Part shown: positions 12,401-24,400 of the stretch, one piece after another
Layout of the letters: each line of letters opens with the position of its first letter
How positions within the stretch are numbered: the stretch's first letter is position 1
Assembly: GCA_921293015.1 (NCBI GenBank)
Contig: OV121096.1
Coordinates: 9,489,000 to 9,552,999, forward strand
Reading direction: 5' to 3'
Length of the DNA stretch: 64,000 nucleotides
From: Phorcus lineatus
Lineage: Eukaryota > Mollusca > Gastropoda > Trochida > Trochidae
Notes under the pieces: generated by a model
Told to the model about the DNA's origin: nothing
The model's database searches: none
The model's input: the letters and a program-made list of their open reading frames with translations, nothing else
Position numbers and translations under genes: made by a program

Positions 12401-15400
12401 AATAATCATTATAATATCGATTATCTTTAGAGAGTCAAAATCTCATTACTTAACCTGTAGTCAACAGTCACAGAAGAAATAATCAAGCATAATTTAAAAC
12501 TACCTGTGACCATTTTTCTGTGAACACCTTTTAATATTTGAAGTAGGGAAATGGATTCACATAGTTTAATTGATCATGATGAGTTCGTTTTAAGACTGCT
12601 TCTTTTGATTAAAAGCCATTGTCTTGCAATTGGAAACATTTATTTTCATTTCCGTGTGATCACAAACCCCTTGCTACTGCCCCTTTAAGTTCAGTATACA
12701 CTCTGTGCAAATATACCTTCAACTTGTTCTTCTAGATGTAATCGCGGATAGAAATCAGAAATTGTTTTCTTTTTTGTAAGGTTTTCTTTTTTGTCAATGA
12801 TTATTGTTGTTTCTTGTTTACATTTTTGTTAAATATGTTTTCCGTGGATTTTTTTTAAGTGGCACATGTAACTGTGTTGTTAAAGAAAATTTTTTTGTAA
12901 TTGCATAAGACATATTTATAAAATATCGAAAAAAATTCTATCTGATCTGACAACGATAAACCTAAAAATACTACTAGTGTTTTTCATTTGGTAATTTTAC
13001 TTCTCAATTTTTATTTTTAGGAGTGAAATACCCCTTAGTCCAAATAATTATCTGGAGCCCTGCAATCTGGTGTAAATGAGTCTTTTAGTGGTTGCAACTC
13101 CTAGGTGGTGTGCAAGTTTCTTTGAAATCATTACAAAAAAAGCAAAACTACAAGTTTTTAAGGGTGCGCGGTATTACTGGTATATCAGTTTATTGCGATA
13201 CTGGAACACCACGATACGTACCGGTACAGTCTTCTGAAAATATCCAATATATCGGAGGTTTTAGAATTAACAATTTCATTGTAAAATTGCAGAAAAATGT
13301 AACAAAAACACCCTATGATTTTATTGAAAGTTGTAAACAAAGTGTGAACTTGCAATGTAAAAATAGCACAGACACGTTACAAGTACTGAACCAGTCACTT
13401 AATTATCTCTCTTTACAAAACGACTTCCAGTTGAGCATTGATTACTGTTCTAATTTTTTTTATTTAGTCAAGAGAACATGGGAAAACTAAAATATGAAAA
13501 GTATCAATATATAGATTATGATACGTAGTGCAATATGTGTTTCTGTATCACAATATATCGCGATATAGAAATGAGGACCGATACCCATCCTTACGAGTTT
13601 GATCCTTTATGTGACATATGTGTTTACCTTTATCTATCCAAATATGTTACATCACCTTATTCTTATGAATTTGATCCTCAGTCATTGATATTATTGACTA
13701 CACATGTTTTTCAAATAACTAGTATTGCGTAGTGGCGATGGAACTAGAGGCAGGAGTATGTGAGCTCTGCTCACTTTTGTCTTGTTATACAAATTTTAGA
13801 AATAAATGATTTAGAAATGGATATTATTTAGATTTTTATTCAGTTAGACTACATGAACCCCAGTAATGACAAAAACAACATTGAAGTGTATAAAAAATTT
13901 ATATATGTCTAAATCCATCATCCAATGTAGACATCATGTTATCCTGAGAATTTGTAAAGGTTAATCTCATGAAGGTTTGTGAGGAAGAAATAATATCATG
14001 TTTCACCATTACTTGTAGTTCAGATATATCAAAAGAAACATTTACAGTTCATAATTTGATTGATATATGCATGTTACGCGCTTATGGCTGAGATATTGTT
14101 CAATCAGTACTAAACAGCAACCCACTCACTCATTTGATAAAATTATTATATATTAAATCAGTAACAAGAAAAGATGTTAATAAATACTACAGTGAGATGT
14201 AGATGTAATGTTTATAAACCTTGTAAACTAGATGTTAGTTTTGGGAGGTTTGAGAGGGTTCCATAGGTTAAAAACCAACCCATTTTGCTGAATGAGACTT
14301 GTATGAGTAAGCCAAACTCTTCGGAGGATGTTTTCATGCTGATTCCTGTGCCGCTGTCTTCTAGTGCCTAGTGTTGTACCTATCTTGGCTTCTTCTAATG
14401 TCTCTCCTGTTGACCTTCAGATGCCATATCTTTAAGAAATTTGGCACTACCTTGTTCCATTCATGCATTTAGCATGCCACTGTTAATAATTAATGAAATA
14501 TTTCTATGTCATTTGTCATTTCAACATGCCTTTGAATGAAATTACTTATGCTTAAGTTGCCTATGGACTTCTAAGGGAATACGTGCCCTACAGTCTTTTA
14601 AATAATATTTTCACCAGACTATCAGAGTTTATCGGATAACTGAAACACTGGCTGAAGTTCCATCTCATAGTACTTGTTTAGTGAGGATTGTGGTTGAATT
14701 CTAGTCCCATTATAGATAGATTAATATTGTATGGCATTCTGCATGGATATACAGAATAGAATACTTGGGTGTCCGAGGAATAAGAAGAGTACACCAGAAA
14801 GTGTATTGAGCAGTATCCTAAGTATTTTTTTAATTCAATAGTAAAATAGTTCGGTCATTAGATTAATTTCTCTTGCAGCGACTTCTGGCTGGTGTTGATG
14901 ACCTGAATGACGTCACTTCCCTTGAAATGAAGGTGGACACAACAGAAACGAGTCTAGGAAACTTTGGGGCCCTGTTACCAAACCTCAAACAACTCAAGTT
15001 GTCTGACAGCATTATCAATGGAATTAGGTCAGTAATTGTTCATGTTTCCATTCTCTCCCCATAACATCATTTATTACATGATTGTGGTGAAATACCAAGA
15101 TCTGTCAATGATCATAAAATGTGTGATCAGTCACAAGTGAAAATAACATCGAACGTTATCAGTCACTTGTCACTAGTGACTGATAACATCAATGACCTGA
15201 TGTCATCAAACAATGCGCTGGCGTAATGACACGCTTAAGTTAATCCTTATCCCATTTGTTAAAGAAAGCTAAATTACAGTTTTCAAGATACTTCATTTCA
15301 AATTTCTTTTTTACAAAAAATGATGAATGTGCTTTTCTGATACCATGTGTAAGTTTGAAAAACATTTCATGCTGATGTCTCATTCAGAAAATTTGATTGT

Positions 15401-18400
15401 GTTCTATTATTAATCATTCCGAAGATAAAATCTAATAACAATTGATTTATATTTTTTATACCATAAAATATTTGACCAGTTGCAGGATATATAATCTTGT
15501 GTCAGATTAATGTTGACATTTCTCTACACTCTACGTTACAGAGATATAGGTTCTTCATTGCGGAATCTGAAGGTGTTGTGGTTGTGTCGATGTGGGTTGA
15601 AGGAGTTGGATGGAGTTGCGTCTCTCACTAGTCTCAAGGAGCTCTATCTCTCGTACAACGACATCACTGACATCAGTCCTATCAGCATGATTGACACACT
15701 GGAGATTCTAGATTTGGAGGGGTATGTAGTAACCAGGACATACCTGCGGTTATATACGTCTTTTGATGAAAGGTGTCATCATGTGATTATTTTAGTTGAT
15801 ACATTGTGATAAAGGCTAGACAATATGTATCACAAGGAAGAACTATTTAATTCAATTTGTCACAAATTGATAAAACAAAATTTTTAAAAAAAAAGCTGTA
15901 TGTTCATTTTCTACAAAAAGGCGTGAGAATTGAGCATTGACCAGACAGCTTTAATCAACTACTTGCTGACTTTTGCAGGAACTACATTGACGATGTTTGT
16001 CAGATACAGTACCTGGCTTTGTGTCAGAGTCTCAAGAGTTTGTCACTCGAGGGGAACCCTGTCTGTCTCATGCCTAACCCAACCTCCACTCAGGTAAACA
16101 GCCAGTCTCACCCTGTCTGTCTCATGGCTCACCCTAACTCCACTCTGGTAACCAGGCAGTCTCACCCACACTGTCTCATGTCTCACCCAAACTCCACTTC
16201 GGTAACCAGCCAGTCTCACCCACACTGTCTATTACCTCACCCCAACTCCACACATGTACCCAGCCAGTCTCACCCTGTCTGTCTACCCTAACTCCACTCC
16301 CGTAACCAGTCAGTTTCACCCACACTGTCTCATGCCTCACCCCAACTCCACTTGGGTAACCAGCCAGTCTCACCCTGTCTGTTTCAAGCCTCACCCTAAC
16401 TCCATTCAGGTACCCAGCCAGTCTCACCCTGCCTGTCTCATGCCTCACCCCAACTCCACTCCGGTAACCAGGCAGTCTCACCCACACTGTCTCATGCCTC
16501 ACCCAAACTCACCTCAGGTAACCAGCCAGTCTCACCCACACTGTCTATTACCTCACCCCAACTCCACACATGTACCCAGCCAGTCTCACCCTGTCTGTCT
16601 ACCCTAACTCCACTCCCGTAACCAGTCAGTTTCACCCACACTGTCTCATGCCTCACCCCAACTCCACTTGGGTAACCAGCCAGTCTCACCCTGTCTGTTT
16701 CAAGCCTCACCCTAACTCCATTCAGGTACCCAGCCAGTCTCACCCTGCCTGTCTCATGCCTCACCCCAACTCCACTCCGGTAACCAGGCAGTCTCACCCA
16801 CACTGTCTCATGCCTCACCCAAACTCACCTCAGGTAACCAGCCAGTCTCACCCACACTGTCTATTACCTCACCCCAACTCCACACATGTACCCAGCCAGT
16901 CTCACCCTGTCTGTCTACCCTAACTCCACTCCCGTAACCAGTCAGTTTCACCCACACTGTCTCATGCCTCACCCCAACTCCACTTGGGTAACCAGCCAGT
17001 CTCACCCTGTCTGTTTCAAGCCTCACCCTAACTCCATTCAGGTACCCAGCCAGTCTCACCCTGCCTGTCTCATGCCTCACCCCAACTCCACTCCGGTAAC
17101 CAGGCAGTCTCACCCACACTGTCTCATGCCTCACCCAAACTCACCTGAGGTAACCAGCCAGTCTCACCCACACTGTCTATTACCTCACCCCAACTCCACA
17201 CATGTACCCAGCCAGTCTCACCCTGTCTGTCTACCCTAACTCCACTCCCGTAACCAGTCAGTTTCACCCACACTGTCTCATGCCTCACCCCAACTCCACT
17301 TGGGTAACCAGCCAGTCTCACCCTGTCTGTTTCAAGCCTCACCCTAACTCCATTCAGGTACCCAGCCAGTCTCACCCTGCCTGTCTCATGCCTCACCCCA
17401 ACTCCACTCCGGTAACCAGGCAGTCTCACCCACACTGTCTCATGCCTCACCCAAACTCACCTCAGGTAACCAGCCAGTCTCACCCTGTCTGTCTCATGCC
17501 TCACCCCAACTCCACACAGGTAATCAGCCCATCTCACACCATTTATTGCCTCAGCCCAATTAAACTTACTTATCCAGCCCTCCCACCGACATACTGACCG
17601 TCTTAATTGACATCCATGTGACATGGTGAATCATAGTGTCCTAGTTTTAACCTGAACAATGACCTAAGTTAGTGTATCTTTTCAAGTAATTTTACCATGT
17701 TTTTGTTAAAACCAAATACTCCTCTTAATTGGCCAGTCTGAATAGGATTGCTATTTTTGAGTATTGATTAAAAATTCTCCTGTAATAGAAATATATCTCT
17801 GTAGCTAATATGTCAAATCTGACAAGTTATGGCCCATGATACTTCTTACAATTGTTTGGCTGTCAAAAACCTAGTATTAGGGGAATCAAGTTTTATTCAA
17901 CAATCACTCATGAATATTTCTGCCCCTCTGTCACCAGACTGGCTATAACTACAGGGAGAATGTGAGGAAGGTATTACCCCGGCTACAGATATTAGACGAA
18001 GAGCCTCTAGGGGACGGCACCGCCTGCTCAAGGAAACCTAACGTCTTTGAGGATGATTGGGCCTACCTGGAAGAACTGCAGAAGGATGCCTTGCTGCTTG
18101 AGTCTCTTGTTGATACCGTCAACATCGGCACTGAATCAGGTACTTCTAGCATTTAACAGGTATTTGCTCTCATCCTTATGTAATGTATAACATAGAGATA
18201 GGGGGCAGGTTAGTGTGGTGATTAGCGCGTTGGGCTTCAGATCAATACTTTGCCTGCAGTAGAGAACTGTTCTACATGCAATAAGGTTGGCATGCATTGC
18301 TACACTTAATTTCAGCTCGCATGTTTCACTGCAATGCATAGCAACAATGGTGTTGCAGGCTTTCTCCCTGCACTAATGCTAGCAGCCATGCTGTAAGTAA

Positions 18401-21400
18401 AATACTCTTGAAAGCAGCGTAAAACAACAAATCACCTCACCTCATCTCATCTCACTTAAAGTTATCAAGGTTCTTTTGTTGTTCCTTTGTGACAAAAGAA
18501 TGGGGTTATTTTGGCCAGTTCTGAAAGAAATTGAGCTATATAATGTTAACAGTTCTTTCTTCTCAAAGGACAAACAAAAAGGTTAAGCTATTGCTAGGAA
18601 CAACACTGCATCTTTTTGTCGAACTTTTGATGAGCTCCTCTCAATTTTAACAGGCAGGGTTTTTCATTATGTCGTTGTTAAGAAGTTTTCATTGATTCTA
18701 ATTCTAAAAATTGATTGCTCAATTCTTCTCATCAGGTTCTCGACCAGGAACTGCTGCCCTGCGTCCTGCCACAGCATTTAGACCGGGTACCTCTATGCGG
18801 CGTCCACCCACTGCATTCAGACCTCAGAGTGGACGGCCAGTTTCAGGTGGTAGTAGACCAGCCACCACAGCAAGACCCGCAACATCAGTCCGTCCATCCA
18901 CCAGTGCTCTCAGACCTGAGTCTAGCGGTTAGCAAACTCTTATTTCAGTTCATGGAAACCCATATGTGACAAATGTAAATTAAAAAAAAACATTTCATTG
19001 TTTCTTTCCATTTCCAGAATAATAGAAAGCTGTAATTGCTGTTAATAACAAATATGATTTATGTTATAAATGTTTTCTTTATTTTATTGTGCATGGCCAT
19101 CACCTTTTTATAAAAATGCTCAACATTGTAACTTGACCTTCAAACACTGACAATAATTTGGAATTTAATTAGGAGTGTTACAAGTTCATTGTTGGTGACC
19201 ATTAAGATAGAGCAAGATTTTGAACTGCAAATGAATGTAAATTTCAAATGCCTTGACAGATTCAAGTGAGGTTGATGCTACCAGTGATTTGACGCTGGGT
19301 AATGTGATATGTGGTCTCCCCTCCCGCGCTCTCAAGAACAGGAAGAAAGTAGGCAAGACAATGGAAGAGGAGATGGAGCGAGATAAACAGAGGCTGATAA
19401 AAGAGGTGCTTACTTTCATGATACAGTCTTCAAAAGTTTGCTTTGTACTATATTAAATTGGCGGGTTCTCGATTTGCCGGACAGCCGACTTCTCCATTCA
19501 AAGTTACCGATGCGCGATAATCCATGAACAATAGGGGATTAACGTATAGTCTGTTTCGGATACATGTAACTAAAAGTCACTTTATTTTCATTTGAAATGA
19601 AACTTTTACTTTTGACATTTTATCAACTTTATTTCAACATATAAATGGATAAAATATACATTTTAAAACTTTATTTCAACATACATTTGGTATACAAATG
19701 ATTGGAGTTTCATTACACAAGATGAAGATGTAAATAATACTGCACCTAAATTTGTAAATGCCCTTACAGATCTTTGTTCCTCAAATATCCCAAATAAAAC
19801 TGTTATTATTCGCCCTAATGATGCCCCATGGATGAACGGATTCATTAGAAAGCTCATGCGTAAAAAGAATAGAATTCACAGAAAGGCAAAACGAAGTAAT
19901 TCATCCAGTAACTGGGAAAAATTTAGAAAATGTCGAAATAACTTGATATCTGAAATACGTAAAAGCAAAGCATTATATGTTGACAAACTTGATAAGATTG
20001 TTAATACCGAACATGGTAGCAAATGTTGGTGGCACATTGTCAAAAATTATCTTAAACATACAGACAAAGCAAAGGTATTTCCACACATTGAACATGATAA
20101 TGTTGTGTATGAAGATGACACTGATAAAGCCAATATATTCAATGACTACTTTGTGAGTATAGCACGGGTTAATAATGATTCTGATGATGTTGTAGAAATT
20201 GATTCTCATGTGGATGTCAATCATTGTCTCTATGATTTAAGATTAGAAAATGTAGAAGTCAGGGATATTTTATTATCTCTTGATGTTACAAAAGCAACAG
20301 GCCCTGATCATCTTAGTAACCGGGTCTTGAAATGTTTAGCTGAACAGTTGTCAGTTCCTCTCTGCGACCTTTTCAATATTTCACTCACAACGTCTGAGTT
20401 CCCACGCTTATGGAAATATTCATCTGTAGTTCCAATACATAAGAAAAATGATATTCATAGCTGTACAAATTATCGACCTGTCTCACTTACCAGTTGTTTA
20501 TCAAAAGTATTTGAAAAGTGTGTCTTTAAACATGTATCCAATTTCTTCTTAGATAATGAAACTATAACTCCTTTTCAGTCAGGTTTTACGACTGGTGATT
20601 CTACATCATATCAGCTCACCCATTTATATGATTATATTGCTAAAGCGATGGATAGCGGCAAGGAAGTTCGCGCTGTTTTTTGCGACATAAGTAAAGCTTT
20701 CGACAGGGTCTGGCATAAGGGTCTACTGCATAAGTTATGGGCTAATGGGATTCGGGGTTCTCTCCTATCATGGTTTGAAAGTTACTTGAAAAATAGAAAA
20801 CAATTCACAGTTATTAATGGGTACAAATCAAATGTAAAATCAATTGAAGCTGGGGTTCCCCATGGGTCAGTCTTAGGACCTTTGCTCTTTTTAGTTTATA
20901 TTAATGACATTGTTGAAGATATCCAGTGTAACATTAAACTATTTGCTGATGATACCTCTCTATATGTAATAATAGATGATCCTGTTTTATCTTCCAATAA
21001 GCTAAATGATGATTTAAATTTAATTGGTAAATGGGCCCAAAAATGGAAGGTAGATTTCAACCCTAACAAAACAGAATCTATAATTTTTTCAAGAAAGAAA
21101 ACAGTTACATTAATGCCAGATCTGGTTATGAATGGTGAACAAATTAAAGCTGTTGATAGTCATAAACATTTGGGATTGACCCTGCAAAGTGATGGCCTTT
21201 GGAAAACACATATAAATGATACTATTTCTAAGGTTAGCCCTATGATTAATTGCCTGAGAAGTCTCAAATATCGCCTTCATAGAAAAACTTTACAGACTTT
21301 ATACAGCTCATTCATTTTACCTATATTTGATTATTGTGATTATATTTGGAATAATTATACGCAAAGTCAAGAACTGTTATTAGAGAAACTGCACTTAGAT

Positions 21401-24400
21401 GCTCTTAGAACCATATGTGGATCCGTTAGAGGAGTCACTCATTCAAAAATTTATCTTGAAACTGGTTTTACGTCTCTAAGCGAACGTCGCAGAACTCATC
21501 AAATGTGTGTTTTTCATAAAATGTTCTATAACAAAACTCCAAAATATTTATTTGATTTAATTCCATTTAACATATCCTCCGCATCAATGTATGAATCAAG
21601 ATCATCTAACACGCTTCAAGTTCCTCTTTGTCGTACAGAATCATATAAAAGATCATTTTTACCATCTTCTGTGTTGGAATGGAATATGTTAGATAATGAA
21701 ACTAGAAACGTAGATTCCGTTGCTTCGTTTAAAAAACACTTTGACCGAAATATCTCATGTAATGTACATCATGTCTTCAGAAATATTGGAACAAGAACCA
21801 ACCAAATTATCCACTGTAAATTAAGACTTGGCTGCAGCAATCTAAACGCACATAAATTTGATCGTTTTTTACAAAATATGTCAACTTGCACTTGCGGTCA
21901 TCATTATGAAGATGTCATTCATTATTTATTTATCTGTCCAAATTACACGAAAATTCGGTCAAAGTGTTTTTTCTACGTCAATGGTTATGATGTTCAAACC
22001 ATATTATTTGGCAACTACTCTTTATCTGATGATATCAACCTAAACATTTTAGAATCTGTTCATGAATATTTTACCCTTACAAACCGCTTTTCTAGTTAAA
22101 TATTTTACTGTTTTTGTTTAATTGTGTTTTGTCTATGATGATGAATGAACTTTATGCTGTATATATATTTTTTGTATGGGAGAGGTATTCAGATAGGCTG
22201 CATAGCCTGTTTACCAATCCCTTTCTTTTGAAATAAATATTGTTTAAACCATTTGGTATACATAAATAATCATGGCATGAAATGGGTAAAATATATTGTA
22301 GACATTTTATAAACTTTATTTCATCACACGTTTGGTATAAAATATATATGGATAAAATATACATTTTAAAACTTTATTTCAACATACATTTGGTTTACAT
22401 AAATAATCATGGCATGAAATGGGTAAAATATATTGTAGACATTTTATAAACTTTATTTCATCACACGTTTGGTATAAAATATATGTATCACGTGAAATGT
22501 TGGATATCTCGCATTAAATATTTTCTTGGAAGAGTGTGGAAATTTTCATAAATGCTTAAAAGCTTTTGACTTCGCTTAGACAACATCCAGGTAATATCTG
22601 AAGTGTTACTTACTGTGAAGTTCCTCATCGTAAATGTCTTGAACTGGCCTTGGAAAGTGTCAATCTGAAGTTGGACTTCATCCTGATGATGGTTGTGAAT
22701 GTTCCTGCAACTACTGAGAACATCATCGACAGTATTAGCCGTAGCAGGGCAGCCAGTCTTACAACATTTCCAATGAACGCGATTTCGTTTGGTGCTCTTG
22801 ACCCGAAACTTGTGACCGAGATAAACCAGATGTCTACCTCCTCTCATAATAATTTGAATTATTGTTCACTCAATCTAACTTATAATCGTGAACAATTCAC
22901 TCACTGTCAAGTAATCAAAATCTGGATCAGTCAGCGTTTGATTATTTGAAGTCGAGTTCACTCATATAACCATCACCAACATGTAATCAGTGAATGCAAG
23001 CTCAGTCTGTGAAATGCCTACGCTTATTACTGACAACTACTCACTGGAATAGACTATAGCCGGCAAGGCTTCCGTTAATCCGTTATCATAACATCAGCTG
23101 TCCGGCAAAGTGAGATATAAATTGTCGTTATAGAAGTGGTAATTTTAGGCAGACAAGGTGATTTGGGCCATTAGGGATTTGCAGATTTGGAGGCAAATTA
23201 ATTCCCACATGGGCCTTATCTAACTTTTGACTCCAGACTGAATTTGAGTTATTTCTGTAAAAATTACTTTCCTTCCTGTGTATGCATGAATTTAATGGAA
23301 AAAAATTAATATGGAAGAGAGGGAAACAGGTTTATTTTGTATAAAGGCCATACAACCCATCATATGAAGTGGTTTATATTTAAGTTGCCATTTTTAAAAT
23401 GCATTGTTCACTCACACTGACTAATCGTATTTCAGGAATTGTGAAAATGTATTTGTATTAGAAAAGTTAATATTATGATAACAGTGTTATCCTTTTCATC
23501 CAAAGGTGTCTGATTTTAAGCCTGTAGGGGCAAATAGGTTATTTGAACCCTTCTTTAGATGTCCATTCTCTATTCATGAAAAATCTTGATATAAAATATC
23601 ATTGTAACCATGCCAAAAATAAAGAAAGCCTATCATAAATATCCACAAAGCTGATGTTTTTTCCAACAAAATATCTCTATATTTATCATCATTTTATATG
23701 CCAGTCTGCTGCTGGGGGTCGAGATTCATCTCGAACTGTGGGCGATACTGAGGCTGTTGATGATGCCAGAGAGCGTGACCCGGCCTTCCAGCAAGAGATG
23801 CAGGAGTGGCGCCAACACCACGAGAAGTTAGTTTGCATTTTGTTCACTGCCTATTGGTAACAAGAGAAAGTGGCCTTCAAGAGACCAGCTCCTATTTCCT
23901 CCCTTGGTGCCCTGTTGAGCCTTTAGAGTCTCAAAAAAATAACACTCAGTCACGAAGGGCATGATTTTCAGATACACTTCACGTACAGTACCACTGAGAC
24001 TTTCGTTGGGAAAATTTTTACTCAAAGTAACTGCAATTGTATTACGTTTTTTATTGGTTATTGAACATAGATACTGTAAATACACGTAAGAACATCTTCT
24101 TACGCAAAATCATTCTTACCAAATTCTGTAGAACTTTGGAATTCTCTACCTGAAGATATAAGACAAATACAGTCGGTAAACGAATTCAAAAATAAAATTA
24201 CACCTAATTATAAAACTCCTTTTGGGTTTGATATAAATACTGGAAACAGGTTTTGTCAAATTCTGCATTGCAGACTTAGATTAGAATGCAGTGACTTAAA
24301 TGCACATAAAGTGAAAAGATTCATATCAGATGATCCATCATGCAGTTGTGGTGCTCCCTATGAAGACACCATTCATTATCTTTTTGTCTGTCCAAACTAT

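Larger units (their letters stand above)
19470..23118. mobile_element. Composite DNA-transposon-like element in LRRC56 intron 8
   Basis: The left border TTCTCGATTTGCCGGACAGC (from 19470) and the inverted right border ATCTCACTTTGCCGGACAGC (to about 23118) agree at 17 of 20 bases. Further inward both arms share GGATTAACG and TATAGTCTRTT. The ends resemble pogo/Tigger-type termini in style (CTCGATT-CCGGAC). The interior holds a FLYWCH-type zinc-finger frame on minus, a 137-bp tandem repeat and a later LINE insertion (19697-22249). No transposase domain was recognised, so the superfamily is unsettled; FLYWCH fingers are known from MULE-type transposons. Exact ends and target duplication were not resolved. 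Confidence 0.6.

Noticed and set aside
13092-13490. 132-codon plus-strand frame in LRRC56 intron 2.
   Set aside because: Overlaps the hAT-like MITE 13159-13593 and shows no protein family resemblance.
16059-17538. CRISPR-like or satellite-coded array.
   Set aside because: Units are contiguous with no unique spacers, the DNA is eukaryotic, and unit 1 is a real exon/intron border.
16043-17597. Long open frames on both strands of the LRRC56 minisatellite (108- and 117-codon repeats).
   Set aside because: They are products of a 54-bp unit without stops. Frames shift at each 316-bp block and there is no start context or homology; only the in-frame extension of exon 5 has possible meaning.
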